A DNA stretch of 12,112 bases. Source: ZC4RG30 sp964396335. Lineage in GTDB: Bacteria > Pseudomonadota > Gammaproteobacteria > Steroidobacterales > Steroidobacteraceae. Shown in pieces: positions 1-6,830 of this stretch (the first letter of the stretch is position 1; every line of letters begins with the position of its first letter). The DNA is taken from the NCBI GenBank assembly GCA_964396335.1, contig CAYNEX010000086.1, positions 1 through 12,112 of the forward strand, given 5' to 3'. The position numbers and the translations under genes were made by a program. The notes under the pieces are model-generated. The model worked only from the letters and a program-made list of their open reading frames with translations, did no database searches and had not been told where the DNA came from.

Positions 1-110
1 GACGGCAGGAAGGTGTCGATGGACAGCGGGCTGATCATCGACAGGCTGGCCAGCAGCACCGTGATGCCCAGCGTCGGTGCTCCGCGCGCGTTGGCGACCT
101 TGATTCTCAC
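1..110 (-). CDS. Bcr/CflA-type MFS efflux transporter, N-terminal fragment
   Basis: The gene is cut by the left window edge; only its first 36 codons are visible. From a GTG at 110-108 the frame reads MRIKVANARGAPTLGITVLL, then ASLSMISPLSIDTFLPS. A short basic N-terminus is followed by a hydrophobic helix ending in a (P)LSIDTFLP motif. This matches the first transmembrane segment of Bcr/CflA family drug:H+ antiporters of the major facilitator superfamily, where the usual form is GPLAIDMYLP. The protein would sit in the inner membrane and export small molecules; the substrate cannot be told. It lies 15 bases after the trpA stop on the same strand, so read-through from the trp operon is plausible. 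The ribosome-binding site is weak, and an inverted repeat sits between the genes. The family call is good; the exact start is less certain. Confidence 0.7.
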   Translation of the reverse strand, partial: MRIKVANARGAPTLGITVLLASLSMISPLSIDTFLP

Positions 111-129
111 CTGACGAATTATCCGTCAG
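111..129. repeat. Inverted repeat spanning the trpA stop codon
   Basis: A perfect 6-bp inverted repeat (CTGACG, 7-base spacer, CGTCAG) covers the trpA stop codon and the 15-base gap before the MFS transporter. In RNA it would make a small hairpin. No run of T follows it on the minus strand, so it is not a convincing intrinsic terminator. It could protect a 3' end, sequester the transporter's ribosome-binding region, or be chance. Confidence 0.35.
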
Positions 130-911
130 GATTCGCCGCGCAGCCGGCGCAGCAGCGCCGCCGTGGATTCTCCCTTCTCCATGGCTTCGATAACCGCAGA
201 ACCGACGACGATGCCGTCGACATGCGGCTCCAGTGCCTTCACCTGCGCGTGCGAGCGGATCCCGAAGCCGGCGCACACCGGCACCGGCGCCAGCTCGCGC
301 ACGCGGTCGAGGTAATCGCAGGTTTCCTTCGGCACCCCGCCGTCACCGCCCACCGAGCGGCCGGTGGTGCCGGTCATCGAGACGGCATACACGAATCCCT
401 GCGCGCTGCGGCAGAGCTCCTCGAGCCGCTGCGGCGGGGTCACCGGCGTGACCATGCGGATCATCGCCACGCCATGCCGGCCCAGTGCCTTCTCGAACGC
501 GCCGCTCTCCTCGATCGGCAGGTCCGGCACGATGAAGCCGCAGATGCCCACCTCGGCCGCGTCGCGCGCCAGCTTGTCGAGGCCGTAGGACAGCATGGGA
601 TTGAAATAACCCATGAACACCAGCTTCGCTTTCGTCTTCGGCAGCGTCTTCAGCTGCTCGATGATCCAGTGCAGCGTCACACCCTGGCTCAGCGCCGCGA
701 AGCTCGAGCGCTGGATGGTGACGCCATCGGCCATCGGGTCGGTGAACGGGATGCCGATCTCCACCACGTCGGCCTCGCTGGCCACGGCCAGCAGGTCGTC
801 GCGGAAGCGTTCCTTCACGGGGAAGCCGGCGGTGATGAAGGCCACCACGGCGACGCGCTGCTGGCGCGCGGCGCGGATGGCATCGGCAAGCTGCTGTGCA
901 GGAGTGCTCAC
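126..911 (-). CDS. trpA: Tryptophan synthase alpha subunit
   Basis: Cleaves indole-3-glycerol phosphate to indole and glyceraldehyde 3-phosphate and channels the indole to TrpB in the alpha2beta2 cytoplasmic complex. The 261-residue protein is a TIM barrel of normal family length (about 260-270). The catalytic acids sit in VVEIGIPFTDPMADG: Glu51 and Asp62, matching Glu49 and Asp60 of the enteric enzyme. Other family motifs are AFITAGFP (24-31), FMGYFNPMLSYG, GFIVPDLPIEE, the loop-6 region YAVSMTGTTG, and the phosphate-binding GFGI and GSAVIE segments. The start is taken as the GTG at 911-909, which overlaps the trpB stop by 4 bases (GTGA). The open frame extends further upstream, but only in the shadow of trpB, and that extension does not resemble TrpA. 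It is the last biosynthetic gene of the operon. Confidence 0.97.
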   Translation of the reverse strand: MSTPAQQLADAIRAARQQRVAVVAFITAGFPVKERFRDDLLAVASEADVVEIGIPFTDPMADGVTIQRSSFAALSQGVTLHWIIEQLKTLPKTKAKLVFMGYFNPMLSYGLDKLARDAAEVGICGFIVPDLPIEESGAFEKALGRHGVAMIRMVTPVTPPQRLEELCRSAQGFVYAVSMTGTTGRSVGGDGGVPKETCDYLDRVRELAPVPVCAGFGIRSHAQVKALEPHVDGIVVGSAVIEAMEKGESTAALLRRLRGES

Positions 912-2164
912 AGTGCGCCCTCCGTGCCGGCCAGCAGCGTGGTCTGCAATGTCGGCATGTCCTTGTCTCCGCGGCCGGAGAGTCCGACCAGGATGCGCTT
1001 GCCCGGGTAACGCTTCGCCAGCTCGCGCGCGCCCCACAGCGCATGCGCGCTTTCCAGCGCCGGCAGCACGCCTTCGTAGGTGCTGCATTCCTTCACGCAG
1101 TCGAGCGCGTCGGAATCGAGCGCCATCAGGTATTCGGCGCGACCGATGTCGCGCAGCAGGGCATGCTCGGGGCCGACGCCGGAGTAATCCAGGCCCGCGG
1201 ACACCGAATGCGTCTCCTGCACCTGGCCATCCTCATCCTGCAGCAGCAGCGAGTAGGTGCCGTGCAGCACACCGGGACGGCCGGTGGCCATGCGCGCCGC
1301 GTTATCACCCAGTCCGGGACCGCGACCGCCGGCCTCGACGCCGAAGATCTTCACGCCGGCATCACCGATGAAGGCATGGAACAGGCCGATGGCGTTGGAG
1401 CCACCGCCGACGCAGGCCACCAGCACATCCGGCAGGCCGCCGGCGCGCTGCTGGATCTGCTCGCGCGCCTCGCGGCCGATCACCGCCTGCAGCTCGCGCA
1501 CCAGGTAGGGATAGGGATGCGGGCCCAGCGCCGAACCCAGGCAGTAGTAGGTGTTTTCCGGATCGGAGACCCAGTCGCGGAAGGCCTCGTCGATGGCCGC
1601 GCGCAGCGTGCGATCGCCGCTGGTCACCGGCACGACGTTGGTGCCCATCAGGCGCATGCGGCCGACATTGGGAGCCTGGCGGGCCATGTCGACCTCACCC
1701 ATGTACACGGTGCAGGGCAGGCCCACGCGGGCGCAGGCAGCGGCCGTGGCCACGCCATGCTGGCCGGCGCCGGTCTCGGCCACCACGCGCTTCGCGCCCA
1801 TGCGCTTGGCCAGCAGTGCCTGGCCGAGCGCGTTGTTGATCTTGTGGGCGCCGGTGTGCGCCAGGTCCTCGCGCTTGAACCAGATCTCCGCGCCCCAGCG
1901 GCGGCTCAGCGTCGGCATCGGCGACAGCGCGGTGGGACGACCCACCCAGTCGCGCAGTTCGGCCGACAGCTCCTCGCGGAAACCCTTCTCGGGCAGGATC
2001 TCGTACACCGCTTTGGTCAGCCGTTCGAAGGCCGGCACCAGGGTCTCGGGAATGTAGCGGCCGCCATAGGGGCCGAACCGGCCTTCCGGTCCGGGCAGCT
2101 TGCCGGCCAGCAGTTCCGCCAGCAGGCGGTCGGCTTCAGCCTTGTCCATCAGGGGGGTGGTCAT
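908..2164 (-). CDS. trpB: Tryptophan synthase beta subunit
   Basis: PLP-dependent enzyme that condenses indole (delivered by TrpA) with L-serine to give L-tryptophan, the last step of the pathway. At 418 residues it has the usual TrpB1 length, slightly longer than the approx. 397-residue enteric form because of an N-terminal extension. The N-terminal signature GRFGPYGGRYIPETL is at 28-42. The PLP Schiff-base lysine is Lys108 in HTGAHKINNALGQ. ETGAGQHG carries the catalytic glutamate, and CVGGGSNAIG is the PLP phosphate-binding loop. The C-terminal LSGRGDKDM motif is also intact. The ATG at 2164-2162 overlaps the trpF stop in ATGA and is preceded by GGAGAAG. The gene overlaps trpA by 4 bases, which fits translational coupling for equimolar subunits. 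Confidence 0.98.
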   Translation of the reverse strand: MTTPLMDKAEADRLLAELLAGKLPGPEGRFGPYGGRYIPETLVPAFERLTKAVYEILPEKGFREELSAELRDWVGRPTALSPMPTLSRRWGAEIWFKREDLAHTGAHKINNALGQALLAKRMGAKRVVAETGAGQHGVATAAACARVGLPCTVYMGEVDMARQAPNVGRMRLMGTNVVPVTSGDRTLRAAIDEAFRDWVSDPENTYYCLGSALGPHPYPYLVRELQAVIGREAREQIQQRAGGLPDVLVACVGGGSNAIGLFHAFIGDAGVKIFGVEAGGRGPGLGDNAARMATGRPGVLHGTYSLLLQDEDGQVQETHSVSAGLDYSGVGPEHALLRDIGRAEYLMALDSDALDCVKECSTYEGVLPALESAHALWGARELAKRYPGKRILVGLSGRGDKDMPTLQTTLLAGTEGAL

Positions 2165-2781
2165 CTTGCTTCTCCATTGCCGGCGCGCGCGAAGGCCTCG
2201 CGGGCGCGGCTGACGAAAGTCTCGATCAATTGCGGGCTCTTGCGGCCCGGCGCTTCCTCGACGCCGCTGGACACATCCACACCGAAGGGATGCACGGCCT
2301 CGATGGCCTGCACGACATTGTCCGGCGAGAGGCCGCCGGCCAGGATCAGCTCGCGGCCGGCCGTGAGCGTGCGCGCGCCGCTCCAGTCGGCCACCTTGCC
2401 GGTGCCGCTGCGGGGTCCCTCGAACAAGACCCGCGCCGCGTCCTTCGCGGTCGGCAGGACCGCGTCATCCACGCCACGCAACACCGGCCAGGCGATCACG
2501 CCGGACGGCAGCTGGATGCGCGCCAGGTCCTTCGCATCGGTCTGCAGCACATCGGGGCGGAACACTTCGAAGATCTCCTCCAGCAGCTCCGAGGAGGGAT
2601 GCAGGGTCACGGCCACGCACAGCGCGCGGCCGCGCGCGGGACGCGCCAGCTCGGCGGCCTGCTGCGGCGACACCCTGCGCGCCGAGGGCGCGAACACAAA
2701 ACCGATGGCATCGGCACCCGCGGCCAGTGCCGTGGACACGGCGCGCGTGTCGGTCATGCCGCAGATCTTCACGAAGGCCAT
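2161..2781 (-). CDS. trpF: Phosphoribosylanthranilate isomerase
   Basis: Catalyses the Amadori rearrangement of N-(5'-phosphoribosyl)anthranilate to CdRP, the third step of tryptophan synthesis. The 206-residue TIM barrel is of normal length and is a separate gene, not fused to trpC as in enteric bacteria. The general base is Cys7 in VKICGMT. The general acid is Asp132 in GTGKVADW. The C-terminal phosphate-binding segments ILAGGLSPDNV (146-156) and GVDVSSGVE (167-175) are clear. The usual QLHG segment of the middle strand reads QTDAKD here (80-85), a divergence from textbook family members. The start ATG (2781-2779) shares one base with the trpC stop (TGATG), and the stop overlaps trpB by 4 bases. 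Confidence 0.96.
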   Translation of the reverse strand: MAFVKICGMTDTRAVSTALAAGADAIGFVFAPSARRVSPQQAAELARPARGRALCVAVTLHPSSELLEEIFEVFRPDVLQTDAKDLARIQLPSGVIAWPVLRGVDDAVLPTAKDAARVLFEGPRSGTGKVADWSGARTLTAGRELILAGGLSPDNVVQAIEAVHPFGVDVSSGVEEAPGRKSPQLIETFVSRAREAFARAGNGEAR

Positions 2782-3605
2782 CAGCGTGCCCCACGCCCGG
2801 CGGCGATCATCGCGGCCAGCAGTGCGGCCGGATCCGGCGCGGTCATCAGCGCACTGCCCACCAGCGCCAGTTCATAACCGGCGCGCGCCAGGCGCGCGGC
2901 ATCCTCGGCGGTGTTCAGGCCGCTCTCGGCAACGCGCGGCACGCCGGTGGGCAGGTGCGGCGCCATCTCCTCCAGCCGGCCCGGCACCACCTTCAGCGTG
3001 ACCAGGTCACGGCTGTTGACGCCGACCAGCAGCGGCACGCCCTTGTGGCCATGCTGGCGCACCAGGTCGGTGGCGATCTCGATGTCGGCCTCGTCGAAGG
3101 CCTCGATCAGCACGAACAGACCCAGCTTCGCGGCCGCGTCGAGCAGCGCATCGAGCTGTTCGCGCGACAGCATGCGCACGATCACCAGGATGCCGCCGGC
3201 ACCGGCAAGGCGCGCCTCGGCCACCTGGTAGGGATGCACGAGGAAATCCTTGCGCATCGCCGGCACGCCGGTGTCGCGCAGCGCGCGGGCGGCCTGGTCG
3301 AGGTGGATCAATGATCCTTCGAAGCGGTCCGGCTCGGTGAGCACGGACACCGCCGCGGCACCGGCGGCGGCGTAACTCTTCACGCGCAGCGTGATGTCCT
3401 GCGGGCCCGTGGCCAGCTGGCCCACCGCGGGCGAACGCAGCTTCACCTCGGAGATCAAATCGAAACCCTGCGGCGACAGCCGCAGCGCCGGCGGCGGCGC
3501 GGACTGCTGCGCGCGCTGCCAGATGTCTTCATCGGACAGCAGCTGCCGCGCCGCATCGACGCGACGCGCGCTGCTCGCGGCCATGGTGGCGAGGAAATCG
3601 CTCAT
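2781..3605 (-). CDS. trpC: Indole-3-glycerol phosphate synthase
   Basis: Converts CdRP to indole-3-glycerol phosphate with loss of CO2 and water, feeding TrpA. The 274 residues fit the family. The catalytic residues known from archaeal IGPS all have counterparts: Glu53 and Lys55 in ISEVKLRSP, Lys119 in AMRKDF, Glu168 in LIEAFDE, Asn197 in VGVNSRDL, and Glu227-Ser228 in VAESGL. The phosphate-binding C-terminal LVGSALM motif is present. The motif spellings (SEVKLRSPAVG rather than AEIKxxSPSxG, LTEPDRFEGS rather than LTDxxFFxGS) mark it as a somewhat divergent but apparently active member. The ATG overlaps the trpD stop by 4 bases (ATGA). Confidence 0.96.
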   Translation of the reverse strand: MSDFLATMAASSARRVDAARQLLSDEDIWQRAQQSAPPPALRLSPQGFDLISEVKLRSPAVGQLATGPQDITLRVKSYAAAGAAAVSVLTEPDRFEGSLIHLDQAARALRDTGVPAMRKDFLVHPYQVAEARLAGAGGILVIVRMLSREQLDALLDAAAKLGLFVLIEAFDEADIEIATDLVRQHGHKGVPLLVGVNSRDLVTLKVVPGRLEEMAPHLPTGVPRVAESGLNTAEDAARLARAGYELALVGSALMTAPDPAALLAAMIAAGRGAR

Positions 3606-4645
3606 GCCGAGGCGGTGCGCGAGAACGCGGCCAGCTTCGCCAGCAGCGCGCTGGCGCGACCATCATCGATGGCAGCGGCAGCCATGGCCGCGCCTTCGCG
3701 CGGGCCCGCGGCACGTCCGGAGACTTCCAGCGCCAGCGCGGCGCTGAGCACCAGCGCATCACGATGCGCGCCGCGCTGCTCGCCGCGCAGCACGCGCGTC
3801 ATCGCGGCGGCGTTGTGGGCGGCATCGGCGCCACGCAGGTCGGTATCGGCGCAGGTTTCCACGCCATATTCGGCCGGATCCCGACGCAGTTCGGTGACGC
3901 TGCCGGGCTTCACGTCCAGCAGCAGGAACGGTCCCACCGGCGTGGGTTCATCCCAGCCACCGCTGCCATGCACGACGAAGGCCCGCTGCAGCGGCAGGCC
4001 GGACAGTGCCTCGGCCATGCAGCGCGCGGTGGATTCATTGAACGCACCGATCACATGGAAAGCCGGTTCGGCCGGATTGGTCATCGGCCCCAGGATGTTG
4101 AACACGGTGCGCACGCCGAGCGCGGCGCGCACCGGCGCGATCGCCTTCATCGCCGGGTGGTAATGCGGTGCGAACAGGAAGGTGAAGTTGGTGGCCGCCA
4201 GGCACGCCGCGGCGCGCTCTTCATCCAGCGGCAGCGCCAGCCCCAGTTCCTGCAGCACATCGGCGCTGCCGGACTTGCTCGACACCGAACGGTTGCCATG
4301 CTTCACCACCGGCAGGCCCGCAGCCGCGGTCAGCAGCGAAGCGCCGGTGGAGATGTTGTAGCTGCCGGAGCGATCGCCCCCGGTGCCGACGATGTCCACG
4401 GCCTCGATGCCGCGCTCGATCTTCGGGCGGCGCGCCAGCGAGCGCATGCCCAGCGCGAAACCGCGCAGTTCTTCGGCGGTCACGCCCTTGGCGCGCAGCG
4501 CGGCCAGCAATGCCCCGCCCAGCGCCGGCGGCAGCGTCTCGTCGGTCAGCCCGACCAGCAGCGCCTGCGCCTCGTCGGTGGACAGAGCGCGCTGATCCAG
4601 CACGGCATCCAGCCAGGCGCGCATCTGTGCGACATCGGCAGCCAT
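3602..4645 (-). CDS. trpD: Anthranilate phosphoribosyltransferase
   Basis: Transfers the phosphoribosyl group of PRPP to anthranilate, the second committed step. The 347-residue protein has the two-domain class III/IV phosphoribosyltransferase layout and standard length. The helical N-terminal domain is followed by the PRPP-binding motif DIVGTGGD (84-91), NISTGAS (97-103), and the glycine-rich loop KHGNRSVSSKSGSAD (115-129). HYHPAMKAIAPVRAALGVRTVFNILGPMTNP is the anthranilate-binding region, and VVHGSGGWDE follows. It is not fused to trpG, unlike in E. coli. The start is an ATG at 4645-4643, 12 bases after trpG, with GAGGA about 7 bases upstream. This is the only non-overlapping junction between the seven enzyme genes. 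Confidence 0.98.
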   Translation of the reverse strand: MAADVAQMRAWLDAVLDQRALSTDEAQALLVGLTDETLPPALGGALLAALRAKGVTAEELRGFALGMRSLARRPKIERGIEAVDIVGTGGDRSGSYNISTGASLLTAAAGLPVVKHGNRSVSSKSGSADVLQELGLALPLDEERAAACLAATNFTFLFAPHYHPAMKAIAPVRAALGVRTVFNILGPMTNPAEPAFHVIGAFNESTARCMAEALSGLPLQRAFVVHGSGGWDEPTPVGPFLLLDVKPGSVTELRRDPAEYGVETCADTDLRGADAAHNAAAMTRVLRGEQRGAHRDALVLSAALALEVSGRAAGPREGAAMAAAAIDDGRASALLAKLAAFSRTASA

Positions 4646-4657
4646 CTCTCGTCCTCG

Positions 4658-5260
4658 TCAGTCGCGCAGCGGCGCGGTCAGTTTCAGGAAATTGCCCATC
4701 AGCCGCGGCCCCTCGGGGGTCAGCACGCTTTCCGGATGGAACTGCACGCCCTCGATGGTGTACTGGCGATGGCGCACGCCCATGATCTCGCCCTCGGCGG
4801 TGGTCGCGGTGACCTCCAGCTCCGGCGGGATGGTGGCGTTCTCGGCGATCAGCGAGTGGTAACGACCCACTTCGGCCGGCTGCGACAGCCCCTCGAACAG
4901 GGTGCGGCCGTCGTGCTTCACCACCGAGGTCTTGCCGTGCATCAGGCGCGGGGCGCGCACCACGTCGCCGCCGAAGGCCTCCACGATCGCCTGGTGTCCC
5001 AGGCACACCCCGAAGATGGGCTTGCGACCCGCGAAGGCGCGGATCATGTCCATCGACACGCCGGCATCGCGCGGCGTGCCCGGGCCCGGCGAGATGCACA
5101 GGTGCGTGAAGTCCATGCCCCTGGCCTCATCGACGGTGATTTCGTCGTTGCGCACGACATGCACGTCGGCGCCCAGCACCAGGAAGGCCTGCACCAGGTT
5201 GTAGGTGAAGGAGTCGTAGTTGTCGATCAGGAGCAGCCGCGGCTTGGGCGTTTCGCTCAC
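4658..5260 (-). CDS. trpG: Anthranilate synthase component II (glutamine amidotransferase)
   Basis: Class I glutamine amidotransferase that hydrolyses glutamine and passes ammonia to TrpE. The 200 residues match the family. The opening LLLIDNYDSFTYNL (9-22) and the oxyanion motif SPGPGTP (57-63) are present. The nucleophile elbow GVCLGHQ holds the catalytic Cys86, and VQFHPES holds His175 and Glu177 of the triad. MHGK and RYHSL motifs are also typical of TrpG/PabA. PabA-type subunits look almost the same, so this subunit might also serve folate synthesis; the operon position argues for a main role with TrpE. The start is a GTG at 5260-5258 overlapping the trpE stop by 4 bases (GTGA), with a strong GGAGGAGGG upstream. 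Confidence 0.97.
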   Translation of the reverse strand: MSETPKPRLLLIDNYDSFTYNLVQAFLVLGADVHVVRNDEITVDEARGMDFTHLCISPGPGTPRDAGVSMDMIRAFAGRKPIFGVCLGHQAIVEAFGGDVVRAPRLMHGKTSVVKHDGRTLFEGLSQPAEVGRYHSLIAENATIPPELEVTATTAEGEIMGVRHRQYTIEGVQFHPESVLTPEGPRLMGNFLKLTAPLRD

Positions 5261-6642
5261 AGTCCCTCCTCCGCCAGCGACAGCGCGCTGCGCAGCGCGG
5301 CACTCTTGGCGAAGACTTCGTTGAATTCGGATTCGGGGTTGCTGTCGGCCACCACGCCGGCACCGGCCTGGTAGCTGTACTGGTCACCCTCGAACACCAG
5401 CGTACGGATGGTGATGGCCTGGTCCATGTCGCCCTGCGCACCGAAATAACCGATGGTGCCGCCGTACAGGCCGCGATCCACCGGCTCCAGCTCCTCGATG
5501 ATCTGCATCGCGCGCACCTTCGGCGCACCCACCAGCGTGCCGGCCGGGAAGGTGGCGGCGAACAGGTCGAAGGCATCGCGATCGGGTGCCAGCAGGCCCT
5601 GCACGCCGCTGACGATGTGCATCACATGGCTGTAGCGCTCGATCACGCGGTAAGGATCCACATGCACGCTGCCCGCGGCCGCGACGCGGCCGAGGTCATT
5701 GCGCGCCAGGTCCACCAGCATCACGTGCTCGGCGTTTTCCTTCGGATCGGCCAGCAGGCGGCGCTCGTTGGCGAGGTCCGCTTCGGCATCGGCCATGCGC
5801 GGCAGCGTGCCGGCGATCGGACGCAGTTCGGCGCGGCCGCCCTTCAGCTTCACCAGCGCCTCGGGCGAGGAACCGACCACGGTCACGCCGCCCAGCGTGC
5901 AGTAATACATGTAGGGCGAGGGATTGATCAGCCGCAGCGCGCGATACACCTGGAAGGGATCGAGCTGGTGGTGGCCGGAGAACTTCGACGACAGCACCAG
6001 CTGGTACACATCACCGGAGGCGATGTATTCCTGCGCGCGGCGTACGCCGGCCATGTAGTCCTCGCGGCCCAGCGACACGGTCGGGTCGCTGAAGCCCTTC
6101 TGCGTGCGCGGGAACACCAGTCCGCCGCGCAGCGCCGCGATCACTTCCCGGCGCAGCACCTGCCGCTCGCTCTCGCTGCCGGCGTGCAGCAGCGCGATGC
6201 CGCGCGTCAGGTGGTCGAACACCAGGAAGGACTCGGGCGCCACGTAGTGCAGGATCGGCGCATCCGGCCGGCGCGGGTGGCGCATCGGCAGGCGCTCGAA
6301 GAAGCGCACCACGTCATAGGCGGTGAAGCCCACCAGGCCCCCGGCCAGCGGCATGCCGGGCAGTTCCGGCATCGGCCGCGGCGCGCGCGCCAGCGCCTCA
6401 CGCAGGCGGTTGAGCAGGCCTTCCCTGGACTCGGGCACCGGATACACGTCGCTGCCGATGGTCAGCGCGCGTGAATCCAGGCGGACTTCCAGGCCGTTGC
6501 CGAAGCCGATGAAGGAGTAACGCGCCAGCCGCTCGCCACCTTCGACGCTTTCCAGCAGGAAGCGCGGGTTGAACGCGGCCAGCTTCGCGAACGCCGACAC
6601 GGGTGTGTCGAGGTCCCCGGCTATGTCGAATGGCGGTTTCAG
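5257..6642 (-). CDS. trpE: Anthranilate synthase component I
   Basis: Aminates chorismate and eliminates pyruvate to form anthranilate, using ammonia from TrpG; it is the committed, normally Trp-inhibited step. From the proposed CTG start the protein has 461 residues, shorter than the common 490-520. The Trp-binding LLES is at 29-32 and NPSPYMYY at 240-247, both typical of feedback-sensitive enzymes. PIAGT marks anthranilate rather than aminodeoxychorismate synthase, which has Lys at the Ala position. The motif continues LPR (278-282), a PabB-like spelling where TrpE usually has RPRG. EHVMLVDLARNDLGRV, FPAGTLVGAPKVRAMQIIEELE and AGAGVVADS complete the chorismate-binding domain. No ATG, GTG or TTG occurs in frame between the upstream stop (in the terminator hairpin) and a GTG at 6600. 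That GTG would remove the conserved DLDTP segment, so a CTG at 6642-6640 behind AAGGA is preferred. Confidence 0.93.
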   Translation of the reverse strand: MKPPFDIAGDLDTPVSAFAKLAAFNPRFLLESVEGGERLARYSFIGFGNGLEVRLDSRALTIGSDVYPVPESREGLLNRLREALARAPRPMPELPGMPLAGGLVGFTAYDVVRFFERLPMRHPRRPDAPILHYVAPESFLVFDHLTRGIALLHAGSESERQVLRREVIAALRGGLVFPRTQKGFSDPTVSLGREDYMAGVRRAQEYIASGDVYQLVLSSKFSGHHQLDPFQVYRALRLINPSPYMYYCTLGGVTVVGSSPEALVKLKGGRAELRPIAGTLPRMADAEADLANERRLLADPKENAEHVMLVDLARNDLGRVAAAGSVHVDPYRVIERYSHVMHIVSGVQGLLAPDRDAFDLFAATFPAGTLVGAPKVRAMQIIEELEPVDRGLYGGTIGYFGAQGDMDQAITIRTLVFEGDQYSYQAGAGVVADSNPESEFNEVFAKSAALRSALSLAEEGL

Positions 6643-6649
6643 AAGCGTT

Positions 6650-6654
6650 TCCTT
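6650..6654 (-). promoter_or_regulatory. Ribosome-binding site deciding the trpE start
   Basis: AAGGA lies 7 bases upstream of the in-frame CTG at 6642-6640, an ideal Shine-Dalgarno spacing. The alternative GTG at 6600 has only a GGGGA about 13 bases away. This spacing, and the family-typical residues between the two candidates (PPFDIAGDLDTP), are the reasons for choosing CTG. It remains an inference. Confidence 0.55.
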
Positions 6655-6677
6655 GAGATGTTCGGTTTCCGTCGGAC

Positions 6678-6715
6678 AATAAAAAACCCATCACCGGTAT
6701 TGCCGGAGATGGGTT
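6678..6715 (-). terminator. trp attenuator: intrinsic terminator (3:4 hairpin)
   Basis: On the minus strand, AACCCATC pairs with GATGGGTT (8 bp). After one T/T mismatch, CCGG pairs with CCGG around a CAATA loop. The stem is followed at once by TTTTTTATT. This is a strong Rho-independent terminator between the leader peptide and trpE, acting only in the trp direction. Formed when tryptophan is plentiful, it would stop transcription before trpE. It would also end transcripts reading in from the XRE regulator gene. Confidence 0.93.
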
Positions 6716-6775
6716 CTGGTATGAAGTCGTTGAAGCTTGTTTAAGGCTTGCGCAAGACGACCAGCACCCCGCTCC
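6705..6775 (-). promoter_or_regulatory. trp antiterminator (2:3 pairing)
   Basis: Segment 2 (6775-6761, GGAGCGGGGTGCTGG) can pair with segment 3 (6719-6705, CCAGAACCCATCTCC) at 12 of 15 positions: GGAG:CTCC, GGGT:ACCC and CTGG:CCAG. Segment 3 contains the 5' arm of the terminator, so this pairing excludes the terminator. A ribosome stalled on the Trp codons at 6797-6789 would cover segment 1 and leave segment 2 free, letting the operon be transcribed when charged tRNA-Trp is scarce. Confidence 0.85.
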
Positions 6776-6821
6776 GTCAGGAGTGGGGCCACCACCAGCG
6801 CATTGCAGCGTGGGTCGTCTT
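6754..6821 (-). promoter_or_regulatory. trp leader 1:2 (pause) hairpin
   Basis: AAGACGACC (6821-6813, codons 2-4 of trpL) pairs perfectly with GGTCGTCTT (6762-6754). Inside this, CCCC-A-CTCC (6788-6780) pairs with GGAG-C-GGGG (6775-6767) around a TGAC loop that begins with the trpL stop codon. Together they form an interrupted 1:2 hairpin. It ties up segment 2, favours the terminator, and can pause polymerase until a ribosome loads. Confidence 0.8.
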
Positions 6822-6824
6822 CAT
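6777..6824 (-). CDS. trpL: trp operon leader peptide
   Basis: A 15-codon frame reads MKTTHAAMRWWWPHS and then TGA. Three consecutive UGG codons (residues 10-12, 6797-6789) sit just before the stop, the signature of a ribosome-sensing tryptophan attenuator. The frame lies 62 bases upstream of the terminator stem, with the alternative hairpins in register. I see no Shine-Dalgarno sequence, and the predicted promoter's -10 ends only 6 bases before the ATG. Translation therefore probably starts on a leaderless transcript, as described for trpL of Sinorhizobium. The peptide's main role is in cis, but leader peptides of this kind can act in trans in rhizobia; nothing here shows that. Confidence 0.92.
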   Translation of the reverse strand: MKTTHAAMRWWWPHS

Positions 6825-6830
6825 TGCGGC

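Noticed and set aside
111..129. Inverted repeat at the trpA stop as a Rho-independent terminator
   Set aside because: It has only 6 base pairs and no following T-run on either strand.
912..1088. Upstream extension of the trpA frame to 1088
   Set aside because: The extension lies inside trpB and does not resemble TrpA; the GTG at 911 overlapping the trpB stop is the normal coupled start.
896..3001. 701-codon open frame on the plus strand opposite trpA-trpB-trpF
   Set aside because: It is antisense to well-recognised enzyme genes, is rich in Ala, Arg, His and Gln, and has no recognisable domain; this is expected from GC-biased codon use.
3764..5374. 536-codon open frame on the plus strand opposite trpD-trpG
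   Set aside because: It has the same shadow composition and lies across two genes with strong family matches.
6398..6694. 98-codon minus-strand frame starting with ATG in the terminator
   Set aside because: It is in a different frame from trpE, starts within the 3' arm of the terminator, and has no conserved content.
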